From Achatina immaculata (Eukaryota > Mollusca > Gastropoda > Stylommatophora > Achatinidae): a stretch of DNA of 64,000 bases. How positions within the stretch are numbered: the stretch's first letter is position 1; every line of letters starts with the position of its first letter. The position numbers were made by a program, and so were the translations under genes. Of the stretch, positions 30,420 to 43,700 are shown one piece after another. The notes beneath the pieces were generated by a model, which saw nothing but the letters and a program-made list of their open reading frames with translations, searched no databases and was not told the DNA's origin. Location of the stretch: positions 22,967,642-23,031,641 of the forward strand of contig CM019715.1 in NCBI GenBank assembly GCA_009760885.1, written 5' to 3'.

Positions 30420-32354
30420 GTCTCCCATTTAAACTCTCCTTTTGCAGTCAGAAGTTGCCTGAAGACAGCTGACACGATTTTCTCTGGTGCCAAACATTGC
30501 AGTTTGCCATATATACAACATTTGACCATTTGTTATCAAGACAGGCCGAGTTTCCTTTCCTAAATCCACGTTATCATTTCAGGAGGGCTTTACCTGCATT
30601 TCTCTTAAAATCATTTATGTTATTATGTGCAAGCGATGCGATATGAAATATACAAGAAAGATCTGTTTCAGCCACATCTGAATGGTGTATCCAAGAAGGC
30701 ACTGACACCAGTCGCCGAGCCCTTCTGATAAGATGACCACCAAGGAAAACTAGACATTTCTATTTCTTCATTGATTATACTCTTCTCTTGTTATTCTGAT
30801 GAACGATCACGGAAGGCTCTGGAACAGCACTTTATTTTCCAGGCTGGAGGTGTCCACTCAGCTAGAATTAACAATTACTTCCCCTTTATTGGAACTACTT
30901 TACATTTCTACCTGTTTGCTGCCTTTTTTTTTATTTCCGCTCTTGAGGCGAGTTATGACAGTTTTGTGGTTAATGTTCCAGCCCTTTCTGTCCTTATTCT
31001 CTAGCCACCAGAGGGCTTTGATAGCTTCCTTGTCTAGGCATCCAAGGGTCATGCTCTTTCGGTAATCTCGGTTCATCTGAACCTTCCTTAATTCACTCCC
31101 CCCCCCCCCAATTTATTATATGCACCACCTGGGCTGCTTTTGTTTAGGCTATAATTACCCGACGGGAGCACGCTGGGCCCATCTAGAGCATTAACGCCAT
31201 GTTGTTTTCTGTTTGGTACCGTGTCATCGTCTCTTTATCTCATTTCTCAGGTAATCGTCTGCTTCCATTTTGTGCTTACCTACATCCATCCGGGCACATT
31301 GTGTGCCCCTTTCTTATAAGGATATTAAAAGAGCTAAGTGGGGGTTTTTTCGTGTTTTTATTTGTTGTGTTGTTTTTTGTGTGTTCTTTGAAAAAGAAAT
31401 ATTGGATTGTTAGAAGTTCTCCATTTATACGTGCTCATTTTACTTTCTGCCATTCTCGCTCCTTCCCACTTTCCTCACTGTTTTATATATCTTTTGTAAA
31501 ATTGAACCATACTCTTCTGCCTACCTCTGTCGCGGCCCATTTACCGCCGCGTGATAATCCCGCCAAAAAATTAACCAGTGTAAGGTGGGCTGAGATTAAA
31601 CTAACCAATCAAAGCAAGACTCTTATTACTACGCCAAATTAGTGAACCAAAGAGACATACCTTTTAACCTTGACAACTCAAACCTGTTTCTAACCTTCAA
31701 AATACCTGCGAATTTACCCCTGCTATGTTACATTTGGTTGCCCGACTTTAGTTAAAATTGGCTATTTTATTAACATTTAAATTCACCTTCATCACTGATC
31801 ACGCATATCGATTTACAGTATCTGCATACTTTCAAAGATGGCTTCTGTCCACTTTGGTGGGCAAACTGAGAAAGCAACACAGCATCCTAAGCCGAGGAGA
31901 ATCGATCCGGCGAAATAAGGTTTCATAATTTCATCTGAAGATGCACACCCAGGTATTTTAGAGCTTTCCACATGAGCCAGATTATAATGTCAGAGAAGCA
32001 AAGGCAATGATGGGAAAACGCTTTTTCTGTGACCTTTGACACTAAATGGAGCATAAATATTCACGTCACTGACAGGGGCGATAATAAGATTATTACAATA
32101 TATGGACCTCAGTGCTCTTTTCTGTCTTTATATCAAATAGAGGCAGATTTAAGCGACAGGCCTGAAGTTGCAGAGACAGTACATCAGCTGTGGGGAACGA
32201 TGATATTCTGTTTGAAAATTCTACGACGAGGGAGTTCGTTAAGACGGAAATGAAGAAAAAAATGAATGATTTAAATACCCGTTCTGTGTTGGTTGTGCTT
32301 CCATGGGGGTGTCTAGCTTGCTCCATTTTCTGTCTTGATTTCAAACTTTGATGT
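30420..32354. other. Intergenic sequence, mostly unrecognised
   Basis: 31425-31515 resembles a foldback arm (TGCTCATTTTACTTTCTGCC). A C run at about 31100. No gene or clear transposon seen otherwise. Confidence 0.5.

Positions 32355-32402
<48 letters not shown>
32355..32402. repeat. (CT)n microsatellite
   Basis: About 24 CT dinucleotides. Confidence 0.97.
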
Positions 32403-32404
<2 letters not shown>

Positions 32405-32799
32405 AGTCGCTCTTTTGCTTTTATCTGCTATTGGCCCCAACCCACCCAGCCCCCAAATGGTGTTTAGAATCATCATCATCTCGTGCCGTCTCTCCCACGG
32501 AAGGTTGGCTGCAATGAATCTCCCACTCTGCTCTGTTTCTTGTCCTCATTGTAAACTCGCCCAACCTGGTCCCTATCCATCTCTTGATGTGTCCACACAT
32601 CTATATCGCTGTCGTCCTTTTGCTCTCTTCTCTTGGATCTTACCCTGAAGAAGAGTCTTCATTATAGCGTTATACCGCTTGATGTACCCAAGGTATGTTA
32701 TTTGTCTTGTTTTTATTATTTTCAATACTTCTCTTTTCACTTCTTTCTTTGTTTTCTTTTCTGCACAGGGGATAAGGCCTATCCTATCATATATATATA
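32403..32799. other. Intergenic sequence, possible old LINE remnant
   Basis: No reliable coding words. A short (AT)n run at about 32789. Confidence 0.4.
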
Positions 32800-33070
32800 T
32801 ATACTCTGAGGAAACCCGACACTAGCATAGCAAGACAGGCACTGACATGGAATCCTCAAGGAAATAGAAAACGAGGAAGGCCTAGACTTACTTGGAGAAG
32901 AGAAATTATGACAGTGCTCAGAGATAAAGGGATACGCATGGAAGGAAGCAGAGAATAATTCCAAGAACAGGGATGACTGGAGAGCCTTTATCTGTGGCTA
33001 TGCTCTCAAGGAAGTGAAAGGCGATGATGATGATGATGATGATGATGATGACGACGATGACGACGACGAC

Positions 33071-33103
<33 letters not shown>
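32800..33103 (+). pseudogene. LINE family E 3' end with (GAT)n tail
   Basis: Encodes [20 protein letters not shown] and [20 protein letters not shown], then a GAT/GAC repeat of about 80 bp from 33022 to 33103, the usual 3' microsatellite tail. Confidence 0.8.
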
Positions 33104-33131
33104 ATCTGAATTATTAGATTCTAACATTTCT

Positions 33132-33430
33132 ATAAACCAATGAAGAAGTCTTAAGAGAGGCTGGAGTTAAAAAACAAATTATAGCAAAGATCAGAGGCAG
33201 AGAAGCGACATTTATAGGACATTTTCTGAGAAGAGGAAAATTGGAACGCATTGTGGCAAATGGAAAAAATGAGAGAAGAAGAGACAGAAGAAGATAGAGA
33301 GAGACTGGATGGGCTGACAGTGTGGCTAGGAAGAAAGTCACATACGGATCTCATAATCAAGTCTAAAGACTGGAAATTGTGGAGAGAAATGATCGCCTAC
33401 GCCACGCGGCATGGCACTTGAGCATTTCTA
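33132..33430 (+). pseudogene. LINE family D 3' fragment
   Basis: [20 protein letters not shown], then [20 protein letters not shown], ending with CGCGGCATGGCACTTGA. Close relative of 23975-24545. Confidence 0.83.
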
Positions 33431-33870
33431 TTTATTTATTTTTTTAAATTTCATTTCTCTTCACTTAAGAAAAGAATGACTTGTTCTGTCATATCTTCCA
33501 TGCAATAAATGGCTGGCTGGTTTGATTTCAGCATCGTTGTCAAAACTGCTTCACTTTGCCATTTGGGTTTGTTCGGATCCCGTGAGAATTTGAAACTAAT
33601 TTTCTCTGCACTCGCTGTAGGGGTGAGACTGAGATAGGATGAAGAATGTCTTATAGCTGCTTACTTAAAGACCCGGAATGAAGTCAGTAAAAGATCTACT
33701 CTTAACACCCCTCTTCAGTAGGAACATTACCCAGCCCTACAAAGCTAGCCACATCAGGCTTTCATTAGGAGCACCACCAAAAAATAGAAGAGGGTCTTGT
33801 CCAATTCTTATCCTCTGATCCCGTTAATCGTGCCAAAATCTAGTAATATCACTTCGTTTTCGTGATGCAG
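33431..33870. other. Intergenic sequence, nothing recognised
   Basis: No repeat or coding signal identified. Confidence 0.5.
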
Positions 33871-34275
33871 AAGACAAATGGCAACAGCAAACATGACAAT
33901 AGTACACAACTGGCAATAGTAAGCAAATGATAACAGTAAGCAAATGGCAACAGTCAACAAATGGCAACAGTCAACAAACGGTAACAGGTAAATAAACGGC
34001 AAAAGTAAACAAACGGCAACGGTAAACAAACGACAACAGTAAACAAATGGCAACCATTCAACAAATAACAGTAGGTAAACAAACAGCAACAGTAAACAAA
34101 TGGCAACCAGTCAACAAATAGCAGCAGGTAAACAAACGGCAACAGTAAACAAATGGCAACCGGTCATCAAATAACAGCAGGTAAACAAACGGCAACAGTA
34201 AACAAATGGCAACCAGTCATCAAATAGCAGCAAGTAAACAAATAGCAATCCTAAGCAAACGGCAACAGTAAACAT
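33871..34275. repeat. Composite minisatellite, roughly 18/53-bp period
   Basis: Built from GTAAACAAACGGCAACA and AACAAATGGCAACCAGTC words; on the right three words combine into a longer unit repeated about three times. Confidence 0.88.
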
Positions 34276-35935
34276 AACAAACCAGATACTTACATTACGC
34301 TCACCTACATTATTACTACATTACTACATGCTCGACTTTCTAGCATTCCAGTTAAACCACTCTTTAATTTCCAGATCTAAAACAAAACCAAAAAAAAAAG
34401 ATCATATAACTTTAGATGCATTTTTATTTGCTGAAATGTATATTCTAGGGAAAAAAAAGTAGGAGCAGCAATATTACTTAACGAGAACACAGTTGTGAAG
34501 TTTCGGTGTGAACCTTAATCATACAAAAACACGCAGGATGAAGAAATAGAGAGAGAGAGAGAGAAGATAAAATATAAATGCACATGAATGCTATGTAAAA
34601 AATAGGAATTTTAAAAAATAGAATAAAATAAAACGAATGGAGCACAGATGTGACTTGTAAGAAGCTGTGGCTTGTAAGAGACCATGTTCAGTGATTTAAA
34701 TGGAAACTTGTGATGTGTGATAGGTGGGTCGTAAATAAGGAATGGGGGAGGGGTGGAAAGGGGAGAGAGTGATACAATGATAATCTAGCCCGGGGAAAAG
34801 CTGGAATAAGTGATTATATCTGGGGTAGATGGGCTGTAATCTGAAGCTGTGAGGAGGTTCTGAACTATGTGTTACAAGTGAGAAAGGAGTGGACTTTAGT
34901 GCAGAGGGATTATGATGTGGAAGAGAAGACTGTTAGGTGTAGCTGAATAGCGACTTCAAATCATGTGGTTCCAGCGTTCCATATTCCCGAATGTAGCAGT
35001 TCTCAAGCGCTAGGCGGCTTGTGTCATCAGTGTGACATTGTTTGATGGCTGTTACCAGAAAAATTAGATTTTTCTTTGTGGTTAGGTCCACTGAAATAAG
35101 TAGGGAAATGATTTTATTTAATGATAGCTACCTAGAACTGTCTGCAACCTGTAATCAAGAGAGGGCATTCCCGTACTCCGAGCATTCCCATACGTGCTCC
35201 GCCTTCCTTTCCAACACCCACGGAAGCGTGCGCCTGCTGATGGGGCCACTCACTCACCGGTTGTGCATAATGAGCGCTAAACCACTTCGTTCAGAAGAAA
35301 AAAAAGGCCACTTCCCCTCTTCTCCCCCAGTTCGATCATCCTCCTGATGTGATTATTGTCAGTTCAGCCCCAACTCGTCCTCCATACGCAGCCTATTCAA
35401 GGTGACTCTTGCAATCTCTTCCTTGTTCATTTTTAGGGCGCCTTGAATTGGTAAAACAGAAGTCCAGGTGCGGGAACAGATTCGGCATCACTCCAAACCA
35501 CGTGACCCTGTGACCTTCTCGGACAGGTCAGTGGCGCCTTACGAAGCCTAAAAAAATGGGTGGGTCTTTACTGTCTATCACAACGGCAAACTGGTGGGAG
35601 CCTACAGCCAGGAGCAACTATCACTTCGAGTATAAGAATGGAGGTGCAGGTCGCACCAGAAGCAATTTCCTGGTTGGCGGAGCAGGTCGACTCGCATGGG
35701 GGCATTGTAACAGACTCCCAAAACATGTTACGGAGAATCTAGACACAAATCATCCGGAGCGAGTGGGCATAGCTTCTAGAGAGCTCTCGGTTACCTAGAA
35801 CATGATGTGGTAGTCAAATCATTCTATGATCTAGCTTCAGAAAGAAGTGCTATACCGCCATCAAACAGAACTGTCCAGAATAAAGAAATCCTTCCACAAA
35901 ATACTTTCATGAGTGTTATACATATATATATATAT
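34276..35935. other. Intergenic sequence, nothing recognised
   Basis: (GA)n at about 34548-34563. The short open frames at 35042-35345 and 35556-35798 lack any family similarity I can name. Confidence 0.5.
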
Positions 35936-36200
35936 ATGGGTGTCTGAGTGGCGAAGTGGGTAGTGCACTGGTCTCTCATGGCGAAGGTCGGGGGTTCGAA
36001 TCCGGCCGGAGGCACCCCAGTCACCCAGCTGTAGAAATGGGTACCCGACTTCTTTTGGAGTTTGGGGAAGGAAAGGCGGCCAGGCGTGATACTGATCATA
36101 TCACCCTCTAGTGTACTGACAGGTCAAGGAAAATATGGGCACTAACACCATATCCCTATGTGCCTCTAAGGCATGACAGGATTACCTTTACCTCATGATA
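35936..36200 (+). mobile_element. Full-length tRNA-derived SINE
   Basis: The head GGTGTCTGAGTGGCGAAGTG to GGTTCGAATCC to AGGCACC folds with a 7-bp acceptor stem (GGTGTCT with AGGCACC, one G.T pair) and has A and B boxes. The body follows: GCCAGGCGTGATACTGATCA, TGACAGGTCAAGGAAAATAT, then GGATTACCTTTACC. The tail is shared by 46919-47087 and, in part, by 20330, 28120 and 61905. Confidence 0.88.
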
Positions 36201-37514
36201 TAAAGAATAATATTTTTTTATGAAACAGATCATGACATAAAAATGTGGGAAAACACAACTGATAACTTTTAGTATCAGACATGCTGTCGAGTTACATGAA
36301 AGATGCTGTAACCGTTATGACTGTCAGATAACTGGTTAACAATAAGTATATAGAAAAAATAAACGTATATATCTCCATAACCACTAGCGCTCTCCTTCAC
36401 GTATGATTACCCAGTGTACTTTTGTCATGACATGGCACTGAAACAAGTCCTCCTATACTTGCCATCTCCGTCTTTGTATTTCTTCTTAAAAAAAAAGACC
36501 CACATTTTACTTCTTTCTTGGTTTCCGTTCTCTTTGTTCTGCTTTGACTTTAGCAACAGGGCAATAATGTCCGGAGCTACTGAACCATGGATGGGTTCAA
36601 ACAAATCTGGTTTAAACTCACCAGATCTGATTAGTGGGACTGGCCAGTGTGTTCACTGGGCAGAGCAGACTAAGTCGTTGACTTGGACCTGTTTGTTACT
36701 TAAGAGTCTGGAGAAGAGAATCCAATTACGTCACTGTCAAGCTTAAGAAGTTGGCTCCTTCATTCCGTCTTCGTCTGTGCTACACGTTCACGTGACTGCA
36801 AGGTTGTGCCTGGTTGTCGCAATATTAGTACACAGAAAAATCACAACGCAGTTCGAGACCAGCGGCCAACAGTGCGCATCCCGCGCGCGCACGACTTGAA
36901 ATTTGCAGTTGTCACATGCTTAAATGGAGGGCCACGTTAACTCAGTATAAATTTGTCAGCCCTTACTGAATCATGAATTGTTTGACCAGTTATGATATAG
37001 CTTCCTATGCTCAAGCGCTTGATGTGGATTATCTGGAACCATTTCTTGTTGCCATCGATTATAACCCCACACGGAAAAAAAACTAATTTTCTATTGCTAC
37101 TAAAATGATATCACCAAATACAGATGTTTGTCACGCCATTGAGTGTATTCTTATGTTCTTATGCTAGTCATAAAATCATTCATTGTTCTCTGCAGTCATA
37201 AAGGGTAATCTCATGAACGCCATGACACTAGAGCGCTTTCTGTTCTTTCCTGAAACATTTTCTTGCTTGTGCTCATAGTTCTCCCATCCTTTCTCTCCCT
37301 TTTAAAAGTGCCTGATGACCACGCAAATCGAAACAACGCAGTGTCGTTGTGAAAATCAGCCCATCATTTTTTACTGTTAATCGCAATCTGGAAACGGAAC
37401 CGGGCTAAATCAAAGAATAATCAAACATAATATCATCCGTCAATCTCCGAGAACATCAAACAGCAGCCAAGACTGGCATCCGAAAGTCAAGAATTCAGGT
37501 CCGCGTCATCGCGC
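36201..37514. other. Intergenic and SLC45 3' flank
   Basis: No repeat family or gene recognised. The SLC45 3' UTR must lie at the right end, but I could not place a poly(A) signal. Confidence 0.5.
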
Positions 37515-37730
37515 TTAAAGGTCAAGGTAAGTAACCTTAGTGGCGGTAAGCGAGCCGAGGAAACTCAACATACAGCTGGCTACGATGACTGAGACAGGAC
37601 TGTTGACTGCCGCCACCACAGTTCCAATCATGACTGACAGGAGAAACTGTGCCAGGAAGATTGTGCTGCTGACTATGGCCACGTCAGTCCCAAGACCACG
37701 GACCTGCTTCCTGTCAGAAAGTCTGTCACC
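37515..37730 (-). CDS. SLC45A: SLC45 last coding exon and stop
   Basis: The acceptor is GTTTTCCCAG. The 216-bp exon encodes GDRLSDRKQVRGLGTDVAIV, the RGLGTDVA motif shared by the family, then two membrane segments (FLAQFLLSVMIGTVVAAV; VIVASCMLSFLGSL) and the tail TATKVTYLDL before TAA at 37517-37515. The C-terminal tail is short for SLC45, which is normal for this end. I saw no clear poly(A) signal nearby. Confidence 0.9.
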   Translation of the reverse strand, partial: GDRLSDRKQVRGLGTDVAIVSSTIFLAQFLLSVMIGTVVAAVNSPVSVIVASCMLSFLGSLTATKVTYLDL

Positions 37731-40700
37731 CTGGGAAAACTAGCAAGAGTGGAACAAAAAAAGAAAACATGTTAGTTACCAAACTGTCGTGGACAATGCA
37801 GAAATTAGATAAACACATATTAATTACCAAACTGTCGTGGACAATGCAGAAATTAGATAAAAACTTGTTAGTTACCAAACTGTCGTGGACAATGAAGAAA
37901 TTAGATAAACACATGTTAGTTACCAAACTGTCGTGGACAATGCAGAAATTAGATAAAAACATGTTAGTTACCAAACTGTCGTGGACAATGCAGAAATTAG
38001 ATAAACACATGTTAGTTACCAAACTGTCGTGGACAATGCAGAAATTAGACAACACACATGTTAGTTACCAAACTGTCGTGGACAATGCAGAAATTAGATA
38101 AACACATGTTAGTTACCAAACTGTCGTGGACAATGCAGAAATTAGATAAAAACATGTTAGTTACCAAACTGTCGTGGACAATGCAGAAATTAGATAAACA
38201 CATGTTAGTTACCAAACTGTCGTGGACAATGCAGAAATTAGACAAACACATGTTAATTACCAAACTGTCGTGGACAATGCAGAAATTAGACAACACACAT
38301 ATTAGTTACCAAACTGTCGTGGACATTGCAGAAATTAGACAACACACATATTAATTACCAAACTGTTGTGGACAATGCAGAAATTAGATAAACACATGTT
38401 AGTTACCAAACTGTCGTGGACAATGCAAAAATTAGACAACACACATGTTAGTTACCAAACTGTCGTGGACAATGCAGAAATTAGACAAACACATGTTAGT
38501 TACCAAACTGTCGTGGACAGTGCAGAAATTAGACAAACACATGTTAGGTACCGAACTGTCGTGGACAATGCAGAAATTAGACAAACACATGTTAGGTACC
38601 AAACTGTCGTGGACAATGCAGAAATTAGACAAACACATGTTAGGTACCAAACTGTCGTGGACAATGCAGAAATTAGACAAACTCATGTTAGGTACCGAAC
38701 TGTCCAGGTCAATGGAGAAGTCAAACAAACATATATTAGTTATCTAACTGTCGTAGACAAAGCAGAAGTTAGGCAAGCAAATCCCCAAGAAATAAATCAT
38801 GATTACAGTCTCTCTCAGACATTCGTAAAGTAGACTGGATCACGCATTCATATCATATTTCTAAACTAGTTTTTTACGTACTAGGTTTTTACACGCACCA
38901 ACTTACTTGTACAGTTGCTGACATCGGTCTATGCTTTGGGTTTTTTTTCCTAGCACACGAAAATTATTTATTTATTTTAAAACTCATTTATTTAAAATCT
39001 AATTCCACAGTCTGTTGCTAAACTGACTCAGTGAACTCCTTTGTTTTCTGTTTATAAAGTCTTCTGGCAAACTCACATATTCAGTAACGTTAAGATCTAC
39101 TTTTAAATTCATTCGTTGATCTCATTCACCGACTCATTCTGGTAAATACTTTCAAGAAACACGTTGCAGATTCATTGATTCTCTCTGATCTACTGTCGGA
39201 CTAAGTCTTTGATTCTCTGACCTACTGTCAGACTACGTCTTTGATTTTCTGACGTACTGTTAGATTAAATATTTGATTCTCTGACCTGTTACAACACTTA
39301 AGTCTATGATTCTCTAACCCACTACCAGACCACGTCTTTGATTCTTTGACTTACTACCTGACCACGTCTTTGGTTCTCTGACTTACTATCAGATCAAGTC
39401 TTTGATTCTCTGACCTAATACCAGACCAAGTCTTTGATTCTCTTACCTACTACCAGACAAAGTCTTTGATTCTCTTACCTACTACCAAACCAAGTCTTTG
39501 ATTCTCTGACCTACTACCAGAGCAAGTCTTTGGTTCTCTTACTTACTACCAGACAAAGTCTTTGATTCTCTTACCTACTACCAAACCAAGTCTTTGATTC
39601 TCTGACCTAATACCAGACCAAGTCTTTGATTCTCTTATCTACTACCAAACCAAGTCTTTGATTCTCTGACCTACTACCAGAGCAAGTCTTTGGTTCTCTT
39701 ACTTACTACCTGACAAAGTCTTTGATTCTCTGACCTACTACCAGACCAAGTCTTTGATTCTCTGACCTACTACCAGACCAAGTCTTTGATTCTCTGACCC
39801 ACTACAACACTAAGATTCCCTGACCTACTACCAGAACAGGTCTTTGGTTCTCTGACCTACTGTCAGACTCAGCGGCTATGATTCTGGTGTCTATAGCATG
39901 CTAAGTTGCGCTCTAAATTTGAACCTGTTTATATATAAGACATAAAAATGTCGGTGTATGTTACCAGCCCTCGTGTGTGATAGTGTGCCACCAGCAGGTA
40001 CGGCATGGTGAAGAGCGTGGCGTACATGACACCTGCCGTTGGAGACAAGAGAATTACCGCCACTGTGCTACGGGATACAGCCATCCCAGCCATGCCGACA
40101 GTGAAAACGAGCTGACCCAGCACGTAGATTTTCTTAGCACCTGAGGAGGGAAACATATAGGAAACAGAACCTAGAGATGTAGATGTTGCTTCTGAAAATT
40201 ATACATTTCTCTGAAACATTACTAGTGTCCCTATCGATATTTTTAACATGTAAAGTTAAGTGTGAAGGTGGCTGCAAGACATCGTTATTATCTGCAAATG
40301 GATGCATCAGCAGCAGGGCATCTTGCTCACAACCGAGAGGCCTACAGGAGAGCTGGTAGGGAGGCAAAGTTCCGCAAGGACATGCAAATAAATGAATGAA
40401 AGTTAAGCGCCTCCGAGTGTATTAATATGATTCACTAACATAATTTTGAATTACTTCTGACATATCTAAAGTTCCATAACATATAGTTTAATCCTCCTTT
40501 CCATAACATATAGGTTAGTCCTCCTTTCCATAACAATAAATTAATCGCCCTTTCTATAGCATACAGTTTACTCCTCCTTTCCATAATATATAGGTTAATC
40601 CTCCTTTCCATAACCTATAGGTTAGTCATCCTTTGTAACAGTATAGGATTAGGTAATATGGTAGGTTATATAATAAGGTAGTAGTCTCCCCTTCAGAGAG

Positions 40701-43700
40701 CAAAGTTTGGATATTGCAGAAAAGTGCACCGGGAAAATCCGTTGGAAAGTTGCACGCATTTGTTCTTGTAATGAACGAATTGGTAGGAGACGCAGGAAGA
40801 AGTAGGCGAGGAAAAAAAAACCGGTTAGGACCATAGAAGTGACAAGCCTTTTCCTTTATAGTTAGTAGTTGTGCTCTCGTAACAGTAGTAAGTAGATTTA
40901 TAGTCTGTCCTTGTAGAAATGCCTAGTGGTTGTTAAGATTGTCCTTTTTTAGGACAGTTCCTCAGATTTTTTTAGTTCTGAGTGTAGAAATATCTGTAAG
41001 AAGCAATGTCCTTCACCATTTCATCATGTAAGAGGTCGGCCAATGACGAAGTCAAGTCGCCCAGGCACCATCTCATATAATTGTAAAACTTCATCAGCCT
41101 TTTCACATACTCCCATTCTGGCAACATCCACAACAAATGGCTTTCATTAATAAATTTGATTTCTCCTGTAATGCCCAGAGTTAGGCGGTTGTTGATGTAT
41201 GTTTGTAACGCAACTTTGAGGTGACATGTTCAGTTGATTTTTCTATACGATCCACGGTCGTGTATGAACTATACCTTAATTGTTCCTGGATTATGTAATG
41301 TTGCACAGAGAATATCAATGTAACGGAAATGAGGCTGCTAGATCAGTCACAGAGACCAAAGTCTTCAACAAGTCAACAAATTTCAGCCATCAGCATAGAG
41401 AAGAAAACAATCAAAACACATCATTAGTGGTACTACTTTATTAGAAGTGATACAATAGTCAAAAACAATATTCGTTTTTATCTTTCTATAACATATAGTT
41501 TAGTCTTCCTTTCCATAATATATAGGTTAATCCTCCTTTCCATAACATATAGGTTAATCCTCCTTTCCATAGCATATAGGTTAATCCTGCTTTCCATAAC
41601 ATATAGGTTAGTCTTCCTTTCCATAATATATAGGTTAATCCTCCTTTCCATAACATATAGGTTAATCCTCCTTTCCATAGCATATAGGTTAATCCTGCTT
41701 TCCATAACATATAGGTTAGTCATCCTTTCCATAATATAGAGGTTAATCCTCCTTTTCATAACATAAAAGTTAATCCTCCTTTCCATAACTTATAGGTTAA
41801 TCCTCCTTTAAAATCCTCCTTTCCATAACTTATAGGTTAATCCTCCTTTTCACAACATATAGATCAGTCCTCAATTCCACAACATGTAGGTTAGCACTCC
41901 TTTCCATATTTAACATATTTGTGTAATGTACATTGATGCAATAGATAATGGTTTACAAAGAGGATTTTTACAATTTAAAATGGAGTATTAGATAAGAGAG
42001 GATAAAATAGGGTATGAGAGGAGAGGAGAAGAAGGAACATGCAATAGTGGCTTCAAATGATATACTATTTTCCTTTTATTCAGTGACAGCTGTGTGTACG
42101 GTGCGATCTAGTGTGTCTCGTCCTGCAGGCAGATATTCTCCATAATCTGAGTATGAGATTTCCTAGCCACCAGTGGGTCAGGAACTCATTTTCACTCCTG
42201 GATCTAGTAGAGGGCGCTGATAGTCGTTAAGCAAAGACTTTAGATTTGGCATTATAAATCACTATCGACAAGGAACTGAACTTGAATATTCAGTTCATCT
42301 CTTGTTTGTACACAGAGAAAAAGGAAATACCACAGAAAGCAGGCCTAACATTGAACGTCAAAAAGACAAGACTATATGATCACAACAAGAAACAACAAAG
42401 ATGGCAGTCTGAAATATTTACAAGTATACAAAATGAAAATCAAAGGAACAGAGGGTTTCTTTTCTGTTATCCTTGATAAAGACTTATTTGCCAAAATACT
42501 GCATTGTTGTTTTTCATAATTAATTCACTTACTGCTAACCTGTCTTCCTTTCTTTCATCTCTCATTTTTTGTAAAACTGTACCATGCGCACATGTACACC
42601 TCAGCTCTAACAGAATAAAATCAACGAAACTGTCTACTTCAGTGTCAGAGATTGTCTACTTCACTGGTAGAGACTGTCTAGATCAGAGACTGTCTAGGTC
42701 ACTGCCGGAGACTACCTATTTCACAGTCACAGACTACCTACTTCACAGTCACAGACTACCTACTACACAGTCACAGACTACCTACTACACAGTCACAGAC
42801 TACCTACTACACAGTCAGAGACTACCTACTTCGTAGTCAGAGGCTACCTACTTCTCAGTTATAGACTACCTACTTCACAGTCAGAGGCTACCTACTTCAC
42901 TGTCAAAGATTGTCTAGATCACTGCCAGAGGCTTTCTGGATAACTGTCAGAGACAGACTGTGTAAATACCTGTCAGAGACTGTCTAAATAACTGTTAGAA
43001 ACTGTCACTGTCAGAGACTGTCTAGATAATTGCCAGAGACTGTCTAAATCACTGTCAGACATTGTCTAGTTGGCTCTCAGACTCACGGAAGCGACTGACC
43101 AGTCTTTCTATGGTCAGGGAGTAACAGGCGCAGGCCAGCGAGTACAGAGACATGCCTAGAGAGCCTGTTCGGACCCCAGCGTCGTATCTGTTATGTAGGT
43201 CACTGCCAATTGGAGCTTTAGGATCGCCACCAAAAACGGACTGACCTGCCAGTTGGATAAACATGCATATAAAAGTCGTACGTGTCATATCATATGCCTT
43301 TGAATATAAATGCTACAGAAGAGTTCTTCAAATATCGTGGACACAAAAAAGAACAAATATATCTATACTACACGAACTTAATATTGAAGAAGGCTGGCTA
43401 GTAAAGAGGATTAAAGAGAGAAAACATACATATTTTGGACACATTAAAAGTCATGATAATCTAGAGAAGACCGTCTTGGAAGGGTACATAATGAGAAAAA
43501 GAAAGAGAGGAAGACCAAGGCGAAGATGGTTACAAGATATCGTTGATGATCTGCAAATGGATGCATCAGCAGCAGGCCATCTTGCTCACAACCGAGAGGC
43601 CTACAGGAGAGCTGTTAGGGAGGCAAAGTTCCACATGGGATATGCAAATGAATGAATGAATGAATGAACGTGTCATATCAGAAACAGACGTTTTTGTTTT

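Noticed and set aside
35936..36012. Functional tRNA gene
   Set aside because: The tRNA-like head has a good acceptor stem and boxes, but it is followed by a SINE body shared with other copies and the anticodon arm is poor.
37540..37743. 67-codon + strand frame
   Set aside because: It is the antisense shadow of the last SLC45 exon, which has the family motif RGLGTDVA on the - strand.
37726..38833. Several 16-residue-period frames (TKLSWTMQKLDK and SNFCIVHDSLV)
   Set aside because: 48-bp minisatellite in the SLC45 intron.
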